From Welwitschia mirabilis (Eukaryota > Gnetophyta > Gnetopsida > Welwitschiales), in NCBI GenBank assembly GCA_051453625.1, contig JBOZIK010000001.1, positions 149,914,171-149,978,170 on the forward strand: a DNA stretch of 64,000 bases, read 5' to 3'. The position numbers were made by a program, and so were the translations under genes. Positions 13,876 through 24,985 of this stretch are shown here, one piece after another; position 1 is the first letter of the stretch; each line of letters opens with the position of its first letter. The notes below the pieces were generated by a model. That model did no database searches, was not told where the DNA came from, and worked only from the letters and a program-made list of their open reading frames with translations.

Positions 13876-15178
13876 TGTATGATTACATGCAACAATTCAT
13901 ATTTACATGAGGAATTGTAGGCCTTGTTAATATATTTAATTGATAATCACAATGCACTTATGTATGTATTATTATTAAAGCTAGACAAATCTAGTTTGAC
14001 TAATAAGTCACCTTAACACTATTATTTTGTAGGATATTTCCATCATCTAGAGTATTAGGGTAGAAAATGTAGATACGTTAAGGATTATTTGTAGTGGCAC
14101 CAATTCTAGGAGTAGTGGAACTAGTTACTATGTACATAATGGATACATATTTATGTTCCCAAAACATCTTGGAAAATGTAATTCATTTAGGAAATTTCCA
14201 AAAGTAGAAGATGAATGCAGATTATTTTAAAGTAAAATCCCTCAAATTAGCCCCATAAGCAAAGGACAAAAACATATACTTTAGGAATTCGAAAGAATAA
14301 CTCCATTATGCCTTAGGAACCCTAACTAAATACCTTAATTTTGGTTTATAAATATCCTAATTCACTTCATTTAATGGAATTTTATCATTCATCATATTTG
14401 ATAAGAGATATTGAAGATTTAATTGTTGTTCTTTCTAATCCTTCCATTAGGGATAGGCTAGCTATCAAGCTAGCTTGATACTTCTTGGTTTAGCATGATT
14501 ACTTTGTTGGATTGTATGCTTTTACTTTTTTGATAATAAAGTGTTACATGTTCTTCTCTTAGTGCATTACTTTGATATCAAGATGTGATGAATCTCATAT
14601 TTGTTATGTTTAGGATTGACTAAGGCATGTTATTAATTTAAGACATTTTGATGGTTCCCATTTTTATTTTAACTTATATAACCTCAAAATTTATTTGATG
14701 GATCTTTTAATTCCCTTAATTTTTATGCTTATATTGTTTTTACTATGAAGGTTAGGTGGCTTTGAGACATAATCCTCATATCTATGATGGATGAGATTAT
14801 GCCATTATGCTTAATTTAGAGCTATAAGAGTCTTATATCTATTGTGGATGAGATCATATCACTATTGTTTAGATAGAGTAAAGGTTAAATGAATATACTA
14901 ATGGAACTTATGCCTTTATTGAAGTGGTGAGTTCCATTCCTAGTTTTCTTCTAAATTTATAGTCTCTTATATTCATTATTATTGTGATTGATTTATTGAT
15001 AGCTTACAACATGTATCCCTATAAAAGGATAATAGTGGAACTATACTACAAATGAAATCTCTTACTATAAGTAAACATTAGATTTGTTCATGTAAGATTT
15101 ATATCACTAGCACGATCTTTCTATTTATCATACATTGATGATAGATATAAGAATAGGTAGGCCTCACCATGAATAGTG
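13876..15178 (+). repeat. 5' LTR of the Athila-type element
   Basis: This stretch aligns along its length with the direct repeat at 23741. Shared landmarks are the start around TGTATGATTACATGC (TGGTATGATAACATGC in the other copy), a segment near 14170-14230, an identical run tgataataaagt near 14530 and a common tail around 15120-15150. The two copies are clearly diverged, which points to an old insertion. The U3/R/U5 borders cannot be placed. Confidence 0.75.
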
Positions 15179-15179
15179 T

Positions 15180-15199
15180 TTTAGTGCCATTATTGTGGA
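15180..15199 (+). other. Probable primer-binding site of the Athila-type element
   Basis: TTTAGTGCCATTATTGTGGA follows the 5' LTR. It resembles the TTGGCGCCGTTGCCGGGGA primer-binding region used by plant Athila/Tat gypsy elements with several C-to-T and G-to-A changes, as expected for an old methylated copy. Confidence 0.5.
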
Positions 15200-16020
15200 T
15201 AGTGGCATGGTAGCTATAGTGGGACATGCACAAAATTTACATTTTTGTACAAATATTTAGTTATTTTTCTTTGAATGTTTTAATTTTCCTTTCATTTTAT
15301 ACTGATCCCTTTCTAATGTCTTTTTCTTTTTCTATTTTTTTTTACCATTATTCAATTGATTTTGATCGTTCTTACTACTTGATTAATGGAACCTAGTCTA
15401 TTGACTTTTTTCTTTTTATTTTTATTGTTTTATTTTTTAATTTTATTTTTGTTTTATTTTTGTTTTATTTTATTTATTTCCTTATAAATACATATAAAAT
15501 ATTAATTTTGTNNNNNNNNNNAAAATAATAAAAAATTCTTTTCCTATTCATCTTCTCTATATACTATATTTTATCTCTTATCTTCCCTTCTATTTTTGAA
15601 GTGACTTCCTTAGTAAGTTCTTGAAGACAAATTTGAAGAAGAACATTATTAGAAAAAATCTCATGGATATGCTTTGTTACTTATATTTTTCATTTGCATT
15701 TTCATTTTTTCCAATGCATTACAACACATTATAGGTTTTATTCTTGCATTAGCCCTTCTTAGAATCTATATTTAGTCTTTTGCTATCAGTTAGCTATAAT
15801 AACCTAACATCTTATATTACCATTCATTCTAAGAGCCATATTTTCATCTTTTACCAAAAAAACTTGTTCTAATGTATTAGTGCCACTGTTTTTGCTCACT
15901 AGTAGTACTAACTTCTTGCATCAAAACATCTTCATATTTATTGAATATTACATTTATTTAATTTTGATTTTTTTTCATGTATTATGTTCATTTAAAAAAG
16001 TAACTATTAGAGTGTGAATC
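15200..16020 (+). other. Leader region of the Athila-type element
   Basis: No coding motif is visible. The stretch is T-rich on this strand (notably 15395-15480) and contains a 10-base N gap at 15512-15521. It lies between the primer-binding site and gag and is probably untranslated leader. Confidence 0.45.
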
Positions 16021-16030
16021 NNNNNNNNNN

Positions 16031-18600
16031 TCTAATAAATCCTTTAACTTCAACACTGATAATTATCAATAGACTTACACAAGAAACACTAGTATATGAG
16101 AGCTAATATAAGTGTTATATTGTAGAGAGAAATTCTAAAGAGGAATCTAAAAGATTACTTCAATAAAAAGGTACAGAACGGAATTGATTTCCTAACCTAA
16201 CTTCAAAATTAAGATGCAATGATGTAATGAATGCAAGATGCAAAGATGGATGTAATTTAAATGCAAATCCTAAAAACATGTACTAACTTATTATCACCTA
16301 AGTTGACCCTCATACACTATATTAGAAATTAGAATTAACATTTCATAATTAACTTGATTCTAACATAGCATACAAAGATCATAGAGAAAATATTTTAAGA
16401 AAACAAAATGATCTTTATTAATCATAATATTTCCACATGCATGTATAAAGCAATAACTCCTTAATGAAGGAGACATAACATAACACCAATAAACACCCTT
16501 GTATGTAATTTCTTAATTGATCTTCATATCATCACAGACCAATTGATGCACTCAAGATGTTAAATAAGGAATTTAAGAGGGGTACCAATAGATGTGGAAT
16601 GATGATTAGGATCACTAAAGAATTGTAATAAATTAGAGTTAATAATGACAATGATTTCATAACTGATGAAGTTTATTTTGTATTCTTTATGATTGTTATC
16701 TACTTAGATGTTATTTGGTTAATATGGTAAATGATAGTTAATTTCTTCTTCTAACATCTTCTTGCTCTTCATGTGCCTTCTTAGTGATGGTTGGGTTATC
16801 ATGTTTTTGGTACCTTCCTAGGTGTTGTTTAGATAACTAGATGGACAATTCTTAGTAGTAAAATTATAATTTTTGTCTCTTTCAATTTTGCTAATCATCC
16901 TTAGTGTTATTTAGATGACCAAGTAGATGGTATTTGATCTTTAGTATTTTTTAATCATAGACTTTGTCATATTCCTAGTAAATATTTAAAATGTAATTTA
17001 GGTGCTTCAATGGCTATCATCCTATAAAGTGTTATCTAAGTAACCTAGTGGATGACTATTAGCAGAAATCTATTTTCTCTATTTATTGATCCTATTGGTT
17101 GTTTTCTTGAGTATTATTTAGATGACCAAAAGGATGACAATCTTGTCTTTATCCCCTAGCATTTTGATCATCATCCATAATTCTGAACAAGATTCATGAT
17201 GTTCTCGAAAATTTAGGGAGTGTGAAATATGCCCTAAAAATGGTTCATTATTTCTAAATTTGATGTTCTATGTGATCATCTTGTCTGAGCTTTAGATTCT
17301 TCTTATTTATATTAAAAACCTATTAAATATGCATAAAACATACTCTAAATCTGATGTTGAATATCACTAATTGGATTCACAATAGTAACCTTTCTTAACT
17401 ATTTTGTTATGTTTCATGAATTGGTAATGAACAACTAATGGTAGATTGCATCAAATCATTATTCATTCTGAAATGGAGAGAAACTCTAGGAGCCATTTAC
17501 AAGAGAAACCCCAAGAAAGGCAAAATAACTCTAGAAGCAACTTAATTTCACTATATGAAACTTAAAAGAATATCTTAAATCATAATGTCTAGTTACATAC
17601 TCTTATATTGTCCAACCTTCTAATGCTAATAGAAATGACTTTAAGACTATAATTATTTAACTAATTTCATACTTTTATGGTTTAGAATTTGAGAATCCTT
17701 ACTTGCATCTTAAGGAATTTGAGTGTGTCCTCCCTATATCCCCTCAAAGAATCAATACATCCCATGCACATAGATTGATTTTATCTCCATTTTTCTTTAA
17801 ATAGAAGATAAAATCTTGGCTATACATGTTAAAACCTATCTCTATCACTAATTGAGGTAAACTTAATCAAGCTTTTATTAGAAAACTCTTTCCTAGCTAT
17901 AAGACCAATTCCATTAGATGAAAGATCATGAACATCCAACAGAGAATAGTAAAACCTTTTTCTACATCCTAGAAAGGTTTGAAGATCTACTTCTAAATGT
18001 TGATAACATAGTTTTAAGTAAAAATAATTCATAAGTTTCTTTTATGAAGGACTTTCATTGAATCATAGGAAACTTATGAAGATGATGTATAGAATTAGAT
18101 TTCTAGACCTATAAATTGAAGAATCTTGGAATTTTCTTCATATCATAACTAAGATATCAAATAATTAAGTGAATCCTAGTAAACTAATAAGATCATAACA
18201 ACCTACTAGGTCCATTAGAATCTTCAAAATACTTATAATAATAAAATCAATAAAAAGTTAAAAGAATTTTCTAGAAATATTGAAACTATTAGAAGAAATA
18301 TTAAGCCCATTATTTCTCCTCCTCATTGCAAAATTTATCTTGTACATACTCATCAAACTTTATATCACCCATCTATCCTTATATTTTAAGGTGTAGTTAA
18401 AGAACAAGTTGATGTTATAGAATAAAAAATCAAAATTAACTAATTCCTAATCTAATATTTACATCTTGGATGAAGCAACCATATATGTATTTCACGAAAA
18501 TAAGATGAACATAACTAATCATTAAGTAATTAATCTAAGAATTAAACCCCTCTTTCAAATTTTAACTTTTTAGAGGTCATAATTTATAAGTTTATGGAAG
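16031..18600. other. Unassigned 2.6-kb block inside the Athila-type element
   Basis: The gag N-terminal and middle domains would be expected here, but no gag motif could be read on either strand. A 10-base N gap at 16021-16030 marks its left side. It contains a series of degenerate repeats at about 16706-17190. It may be an inserted element or gag decayed beyond recognition. No terminal repeats were found to decide. Confidence 0.4.
16706..17190 (+). repeat. Degenerate direct repeats with a GTGTTATTTAGATGACC core
   Basis: Related cores begin near 16708, 16822, 16904, 17029 and 17111. Each has a form of gtgttatttagatgacc followed by a variant of aagtagatgaca, and several are followed by a T-rich segment ending in atcatcc. 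Two of the intervals are about 82 bp and the others about 114-125 bp. The copies are diverged, so the array is old. It has no coding potential that I can see. Confidence 0.6.
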
Positions 18601-18639
18601 TTTAACATCATATCAATATCTTACAATATCAGTTCAACC

Positions 18640-19137
18640 CAAACACCTCTTCCACATTACAAAATTTAGAACAAAGTATGAAATAACTAAGATAAATCAT
18701 TAGATACATTCTTATATCAATCAAACAACATGATAAGAATAAGCTTCCTACTACACATAAGCCTAGACATAGTAGTTGAAAGTTGATGGAAGATGCCTAA
18801 ATTAAGAAAACCAAGGTTATCCATTTGAGAAGTGAAAAAGAAATCAATAAAGAGATAGAAGAGAAATAACCCCAATAAGAAGAACTACAGAAAAATAAGC
18901 CTAAACCTAAGCAAGAGGTAGAAATAAAAGATGAATTATAAGAAGTTATTTAAACTTATAAAGAATACCTATACTTTTCTTAATAACTTAAGAAAAATTC
19001 ATTGACGAAGAAGCAATAAGAGGTACTAAAAATTCTTAATAAAATGGAGATCAATATCCCTCTTTTGAAAGCTATTAAAGAAGTACCCTCATATGTAAAA
19101 ATATTAAAATATATATGTACTATCAAAAAAAGAATGT
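18640..19137 (+). pseudogene. Athila-type gag C-terminal region
   Basis: Reading left to right, the pieces are a Leu/Gln-rich segment (STLQNLEQSM), then VIHLRSEKEI at about 18816 (Athila family AVTLRSGKEI), an acidic and lysine-rich linker with stops, and INIPLLKAIKEVPSYVKIL from 19050, where the family has a very conserved NIPLLDAIKQIPSYAKFLK. Together these are the gag-protease linker typical of Athila. Gag builds the particle; this copy has at least four in-frame stops and cannot do so. The lineage call rests on these two motifs and is firm. Confidence 0.8.
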
Positions 19138-19379
19138 GAAGAGTAAAACTTTATCTAACAAACTAGTGCTATTATTTAAAAACAAATCCATTCAAAATTA
19201 AAATATCTATGATGTTTGACAATAGCCATTATAATTTGGAATACAAAATTTCAATAACATTTGTTATATCTTGAAGCTAGTAAAAATATTTTACCTTATA
19301 AAATCTACAAGTAACTCAGTCTAAATAATCTTAAGAATATCAAGCACTAATTATAACAAACTGATAACTCTTTAAAATC

Positions 19380-19600
19380 ACCCTTGGGTATAGTATAGGA
19401 TGTGATTATTTAAGTAGAAAATTGCTACTTTCTTATGGAATTTGTAGTTTCAAAGATGAAAAAATAATAGGTCATATAATTCTAGTCATCTTGAGAAGAT
19501 ATTTTATTTTCAATTATAATGATATTATCAATTATAGAAATTTTCCTATAAATATTTTATTATTGAAAAAGTCATTTTGTTTAAAATTTGTAGTAACATG
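19380..19600 (+). pseudogene. Athila-type aspartic protease C-terminal part
   Basis: SPLGIV-stop-DVII followed by MEFVVSKM (19378-19460) matches the family YPRGIVEDVxV then VDFVVLDM. IILVILRRYFI near 19479-19511 matches the PxILGRPFLAT flap region. The catalytic D-S/L-G triad expected around 19200-19300 cannot be read. The enzyme would process the gag-pol polyprotein. It is inactive here because of stops and the missing active site. Confidence 0.65.
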
Positions 19601-19960
19601 AAGCAACCTAGTGATTTGAAAGAAGTAGAGTTTATTAAAAGTTTTGATGAGGATCTTGATTCTTTTCCTATGAGAAGAACATTTTCATCCTGTCTCTACC
19701 ATCTTTGGATTTTGATTCACATGTTAATCTTAAAAATGATCCTTCTTTTGATATGAACTTACCTCTTAAGGATTTGAAATATATTCTTGATTATGATCCT
19801 ACTCAATATTTTATTTTAATTTATCCATATCTTCATCTCGAAAAAATGTTTTAAAATAATTATTAATTAAGCATAAGAAAGGAATATGATAGTTCTTCAA
19901 TGACCTAGAATGATGGAATTACAATGAGTATTCTTCCCATACAATTTCTAACTTTTTCAA
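19600..19960 (+). pseudogene. Athila-type RT N-terminal region
   Basis: DLKEVEFIKSFDEDL near 19614-19660 and DPSFDMNLPLKDLKY near 19736-19780 correspond to the stretch between protease and RT in Athila (family PxLELKPLPxHLKY). About 150 bases of following sequence fit the family LPVIIS...EE segment poorly. The RT catalytic motifs that should follow are not found, so most of pol has been deleted or decayed. Confidence 0.6.
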
Positions 19961-21650
19961 CTCATGTATGAAGTATTTTCATGAAAACATTTCTAGGCCT
20001 AACTTATTAATTTATTATCCATCCTATTCCTTTAAGTTTGAAAATCATAGTCTCTCGAAAAGTCCCTCCTCATTCATGATTTAACTGCCTTCTTATATGC
20101 CTAATTTAGTTTATGATATAAGTTTATATTAAAATTATCTACTCTAGCCTTAAAATACTCAAGGATTTTCATTTCATAAAAACTCTAGACATAATCATTC
20201 ACTTATCCACTCTTTATCCATTTTCACTCATCTAAATTACCTCCATGTAACCTTTCATCACCCAGATTTTACACACTTCCTTCATAATATTATGACTTTA
20301 TGAAAACCAATGATCTTGGTTAATGGTCTTTTCTTTAATCCATGAATAAAGAGAATCTTTATATTTTTTAAGTTTAGTTGATATTTTATTTGTTTGGTTT
20401 TTTGTTTCCTTTTTTTCCCTCTCCATGAGCTGTTTTTCGAATTTTTTGAATTCTTTATTCAGACTTATACACATTACAAATCGTTAATTTGGAATCGAGG
20501 TAAAAGATGGATTTTCTTATTTCATAGTATTTCTTTAGTTTAAAGCATTAAGATTAGTGGTCTATTAGGCTAATGAGCTAATGACCCCTTTTTCATGTGC
20601 TATGAATATAGAAAAATAAGATAAAAATGAAAGTAGAGAAAATTAAGAAAAATATTGAAGCTATTTTAGCACATTATATTTATGATAATTTCTATTGGAT
20701 TTAGTGAATTGCATCAGCACTATAAACATCTGATGACAGTGTAGATTTAATAATTCCTTTGTGATACATTCAACTACATTGGGGTCATAAAAGCTTACCA
20801 ATAATGCAACACTAAATTATTCAAGTATAATATGTAAAATATATTTGAATAGAGTATTACAAAACTGAGTGTTGAATATGATCAAATGTTTGAAACTTAG
20901 ATGTCCATGCAAGAACAAATGAAATGAAAAGAAATTAAGGTGGGATTAGATAGATATTTTATTTGCTTATTTTAATAAATTAACTTGATATTCTTGGGTT
21001 ACTTATGGATTTGCAAGGATTTATTTATTAATATTTTTTTATCTTAGTAAAAAATCCATCAAAATTATGTAAATAAAATATGGCCATTAGCTTACATTTA
21101 TCATGTCTCATTTACTCATAAGATGTAGGGAAGGGTTTGACCTTTCATTCACCTATTTTACTGCATTTCCATAACATTCATTTTCATCATGTAGGTTAAA
21201 AACATATTTCTTTGTCTTTCCTTATATAAGAAATCANNNNNNNNNNNNNNNNNNNNNNNNNNNNNNNNNNNNNNNNNNNNNNNNNNNNNNNNNNNNNNNN
21301 NNNNNNNNNNNNNNNNNNNNNNNNNNNNNNNNNNNNCCAAGAAACATAGTGTCATTTTTATAATTTCATTCTTCTATTCATGGCTAATTCCAAGGTAGAT
21401 CTAATCTAAATCATTGATAAAATATAATCATCTAATAGTCTAGAATATACCCACTATATATAAAATCCATGATTTTTAAGCCATCTAAATCAAACACTTA
21501 TATTTTCCATGACTCTAATGCTATTATAGTTCATCTTATCTTAGCTTAACCAACATATGCAAATGATGTTAGTACTACCACTTATGCTCAAAAACACCGT
21601 CATTTGTCAAATTTCAGCCATGTTCATAATATTCTTATAGCTATATTACA
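19961..21650 (+). other. Athila interior without readable pol, contains a 100-base gap
   Basis: No RT palm motif, RNase H or integrase motif could be recognised. The distance to the downstream accessory ORF is far too short to hold a complete pol, so an internal deletion is likely. N bases occupy 21237-21336. Confidence 0.5.
21237..21336. other. Assembly gap (100 N)
   Basis: Gap in the Athila interior. Its edges are not obviously duplicated. Confidence 0.95.
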
Positions 21651-21699
21651 AGATCCTTTGGTTTTTCAATGCATTTATGAGCTTTTTGAAATCCTAAAT

Positions 21700-22260
21700 T
21701 CCGTTTATTTCCTTTACAACCTATATTTTCTTTTTCCCTCCCTTTATTTATGTCATTTTAAGCTAATGTGAATGAAATAGTAGGAGAATTTTTAGAGGAA
21801 TAAATCTACCTGTCATTCCCTACTTTATTTGCATCTTTCTATTTTAACAAAATTGAGGCAATGAGTTGGAACTTCTTGTTGAAGGAAGATGATACTTACT
21901 ACTCTCTAAGGGAAGTTTTAGACTTCTATTAAAATGTAATAATAGATGAAGATAATCCTTAGATAATCCATTTCTCCATTCATCACACTTCTTTTGTTAT
22001 TTTTCTTGTGAAAGTAGAAGTATTAAGAGGAACCAAAGATTATGATATCTAACTTATATGCTTCTAAAATTTCTTTGGTTTTTAATGTGATCCACTTAAT
22101 TTAGAAGATGCACCATAGAGAGAAGAAGACTTACCTTGTAAATACCTTTACAATATTCAACTAACACTTTATAGATTTATCATCTAAATTTTTTTTACCT
22201 ATATCACATGTGATAGATGCATATAATAGTCACCGTGATATGATTAGAATCCTCTAAGAT
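21700..22260 (+). pseudogene. Post-pol accessory (env-like / Transposase_32-like) ORF remnant
   Basis: AMSWNFLLKEDDTYYSL, then REVLDFY and DEDNPQIIHF near 21855-21970, are followed by VEVLRGTKDYDI near 22014-22050. This resembles the family of plant transposon proteins (Transposase_32-type domain) in which EFYANL is followed some distance later by a VRG motif, carried downstream of pol by some Athila elements. The role in the family is unknown; the label env-like comes from position. Stops interrupt the reading frame. The match is from memory of the family pattern and is moderate. Confidence 0.45.
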
Positions 22261-23740
22261 AGTAATCCTTTAGACTATTCAAATGTCTTTTTATTACAAT
22301 AGTAAATAATATGGATTATAGGAGTAATTTTGTCCTCCCATGCTTAATTTTAGACTTGATTTATAATGCCATAGTTTATACTATAATTTTGAGGAATGGG
22401 ATAGAGCCTTTATAGAAATTATAAACCTTAAAATAATTGCCCAACTTAGTAAGTATAAGAATGAAGATTGGATTCCAAGGGGTTTAACAAGATTTAATAA
22501 TAATAAGATCCTCAACAAATGTCTGTTTTTTTTTTTTAAGATCCTTGATATTTATACTCTTCATCCACTACAGGAATAAAAGGCAAAGCTCTTATTGGTA
22601 AATCTTCTCATGATCCTTTTTCCCCATATTCTTCTACCTCTCCATGAATCACTCATTCTTATTACTTTACTACTTGAAATAACAACTTCTTATAGTACCC
22701 AAATTACAAATAACTTGGATTAGAAGCTATGGGGTAACATAACAAGAATTTATTAGAATCAAAAGAAGATCTTAAAGAAATAAGAAGAGATGGAATAAAA
22801 GTGGAAAAGGTTATACTTTCATAGAATATTCATAAGCTAAAACTCACACACACACACACACATACAAACACATACACGCACACACACACACACCCTTCTC
22901 CACATATACTTTTTAGGTTTTGTTCTTATATTATAATAATATTTTTTTTGTTTTAGTAACTTTTGTACTAAATGAAAAATTAATATGAATCTATATTTCT
23001 ATTAATCTAGTTTATATTATGAATTGATACTAATTTCAAACATCTTAACTTGATTTTAAGGATTTGTAACTAAATTTTCTTAACATAACTCTTAACAGAG
23101 CTAACACCATCATCTTCCTAAACTAGTGTTGTTGTTGTATCATACATAGAATAAATCCATTTGGCTAAGATATTCTAAACTTCATTTCTAGTTTTTCTAG
23201 CATTTGTGTCTTTGTTAAAAATTTACAAAAACTAACTAATGCTAAATCATTACTCATTTCTTCATTCTTAAATAATCATACTTCATCCATCATTTATCAT
23301 TTTCTTTAGTCATCTTTTTGATCATGTATGTAGCATATATTTTATATTTAGAGATTCAAGTCATTATAATTAAAGGGTTATTTTGATTAATAGTTTTTCT
23401 TTTCTTACTTTTTTGGTTTCATCATTCATTTCATATTTACTTTTTAGCATTGTTATTTTTTAGCTTAATTTTAATTATATTCAAGTTGAATCATTCATTA
23501 TTCATTACTTTTCCACTTCATTTTTCACATCCTTCCAACTTTAAGGACAAAGCTTATTTATGGTTAGGGGTAATGGCATTTTTAGTACCTATCTTTCATG
23601 CTCTATTTTCTACTTAAGTGCAAATTCAATTTCAAATTGTCCACATTTTTAAAAATTTCTTCATTATTTTTGATTGAATGTTATCTAATCTTAAACATTC
23701 CTTTTTGCTAAGGTACTAATAAAAGGTTGGTTTAGGGTGG
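22261..23740 (+). other. Athila 3' non-coding interior
   Basis: Apart from the microsatellite no feature is readable. The last bases before the LTR (agggtggtgg, 23734-23743) are purine-rich and may be the polypurine tract. Confidence 0.4.
22845..22893 (+). repeat. Imperfect (CA)n microsatellite
   Basis: About 49 bp of CA dinucleotides broken by a few T, A and G substitutions. It lies in the Athila 3' interior. Confidence 0.95.
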
Positions 23741-24985
23741 TGGTATGATAACATGCAAAAATTGATAGTTATGTTAGCAAATATAGGCCTTGTTAGCATA
23801 TATGATTGATCATAATGATGCTTTTATGTATTTATTATGCTTAAGGTTATGGAAATATAATTTTACTAATAATTTATCTTAACACTGTTATTTTGTATGA
23901 TACTTGCATCATTTATAGTATTATGGTAGAAGATGGAGGTGTGGTAAGCATTATTAGTGGCACTTCTTATTTTAGGAGTGAAATTGTTGATTACTATGCA
24001 CAAAATGGATCTATACTTATGTTGCTAAATCATCTTAAATAAAGAAATCTATTTAGGCCATTTCCAAATGTAGAAGATGAAAAAAGAATATTATTTAAGA
24101 AAAGCACCACACACTTTGGGCATTATAAAGAATGAATCAATTAAGCCTTAAAAATTAATTCTAACTTGTAAATACCCTAACTCACTTCATGTTAAGGTAT
24201 TTTATCATTTATCATATTGTACAAGAGATAGTAGAGATTTAGTCATGTGTTCTTTCTAATCCTCTTATTAGGGGTAGTCTAGCTTTCAAGATAGCATGAT
24301 TCTTCATGGATTAGCATGAGTACTTTTCATGGATTATATGCTTTTACTCTTCTGATAATAAAGTATCACATGTTATTTCCTTATTCTATTACTTTGATAT
24401 TAAGTTACAATGAATCTTAGATTTATTATGCTGAGAATTGGCTAAGGCATGTTATTACTTAAGATCTTTAAGTGATTCTCCTTTCTAGTTTAAGTTGCAT
24501 AACCTATATATTCATTTAATTTACCTTGGGATATCCATGCTTTCATGGTTATAATATTATTATTATGAAGGATTCATGGCTTGAAGACATCATGTTGCTG
24601 TATTTATGCTAGATATACATTAGTCTAATGTCTATGATGGATGATATTATGTCACTATGCTTGCGCTAATGTAAAAGTTACATGGATTTAATTATGGAAT
24701 TTATGCTTTTATTGAAGTCACTATGCTAGTATTGATGCTATTTATGATTTCTAGTTCTCTTATATAGTTTTAGTCTCTTATACTAATTATCATTATGCTT
24801 TATTTATTGATAGCTCATGACATCTACCCTTATGAAAGAGTGATATTAATACTCTCTTATAATTAAAGCTCCTAGTACAATTGGTAACAATTTTTTTTTC
24901 CACAAGAGATTTGTATCCCTAGGGCAATCTTGCTATTTATCATACATTAACAATAGATACAAGCATAGCTATATTTCATAATACA
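23741..24985 (+). repeat. 3' LTR of the Athila-type element
   Basis: Direct repeat of the LTR at 13876-15178, aligned from TGGTATGATAACATGC at the left to the segment tatttatcatacatt near 24930-24945 and a weaker match beyond. The right edge is uncertain by some tens of bases. Confidence 0.7.

Larger units (their letters stand above)
13876..24985 (+). mobile_element. Degenerate Athila-type Ty3/gypsy LTR retrotransposon
   Basis: Two direct repeats of about 1.25-1.3 kb (13876-15178 and 23741 to about 24985) flank an interior with, in order, a primer-binding site, leader, gag C-terminus, protease, RT N-terminal region and a post-pol accessory ORF. The gag-protease junction motifs LRSxKEI and INIPLLKAIKEVPSY are diagnostic of the Athila lineage. 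Most of RT, RNase H and integrase cannot be seen and appear deleted. A block of about 2.6 kb (16031-18600) sits where the gag N-terminus is expected. The 3' boundary is approximate. No target-site duplication could be established. Confidence 0.75.
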
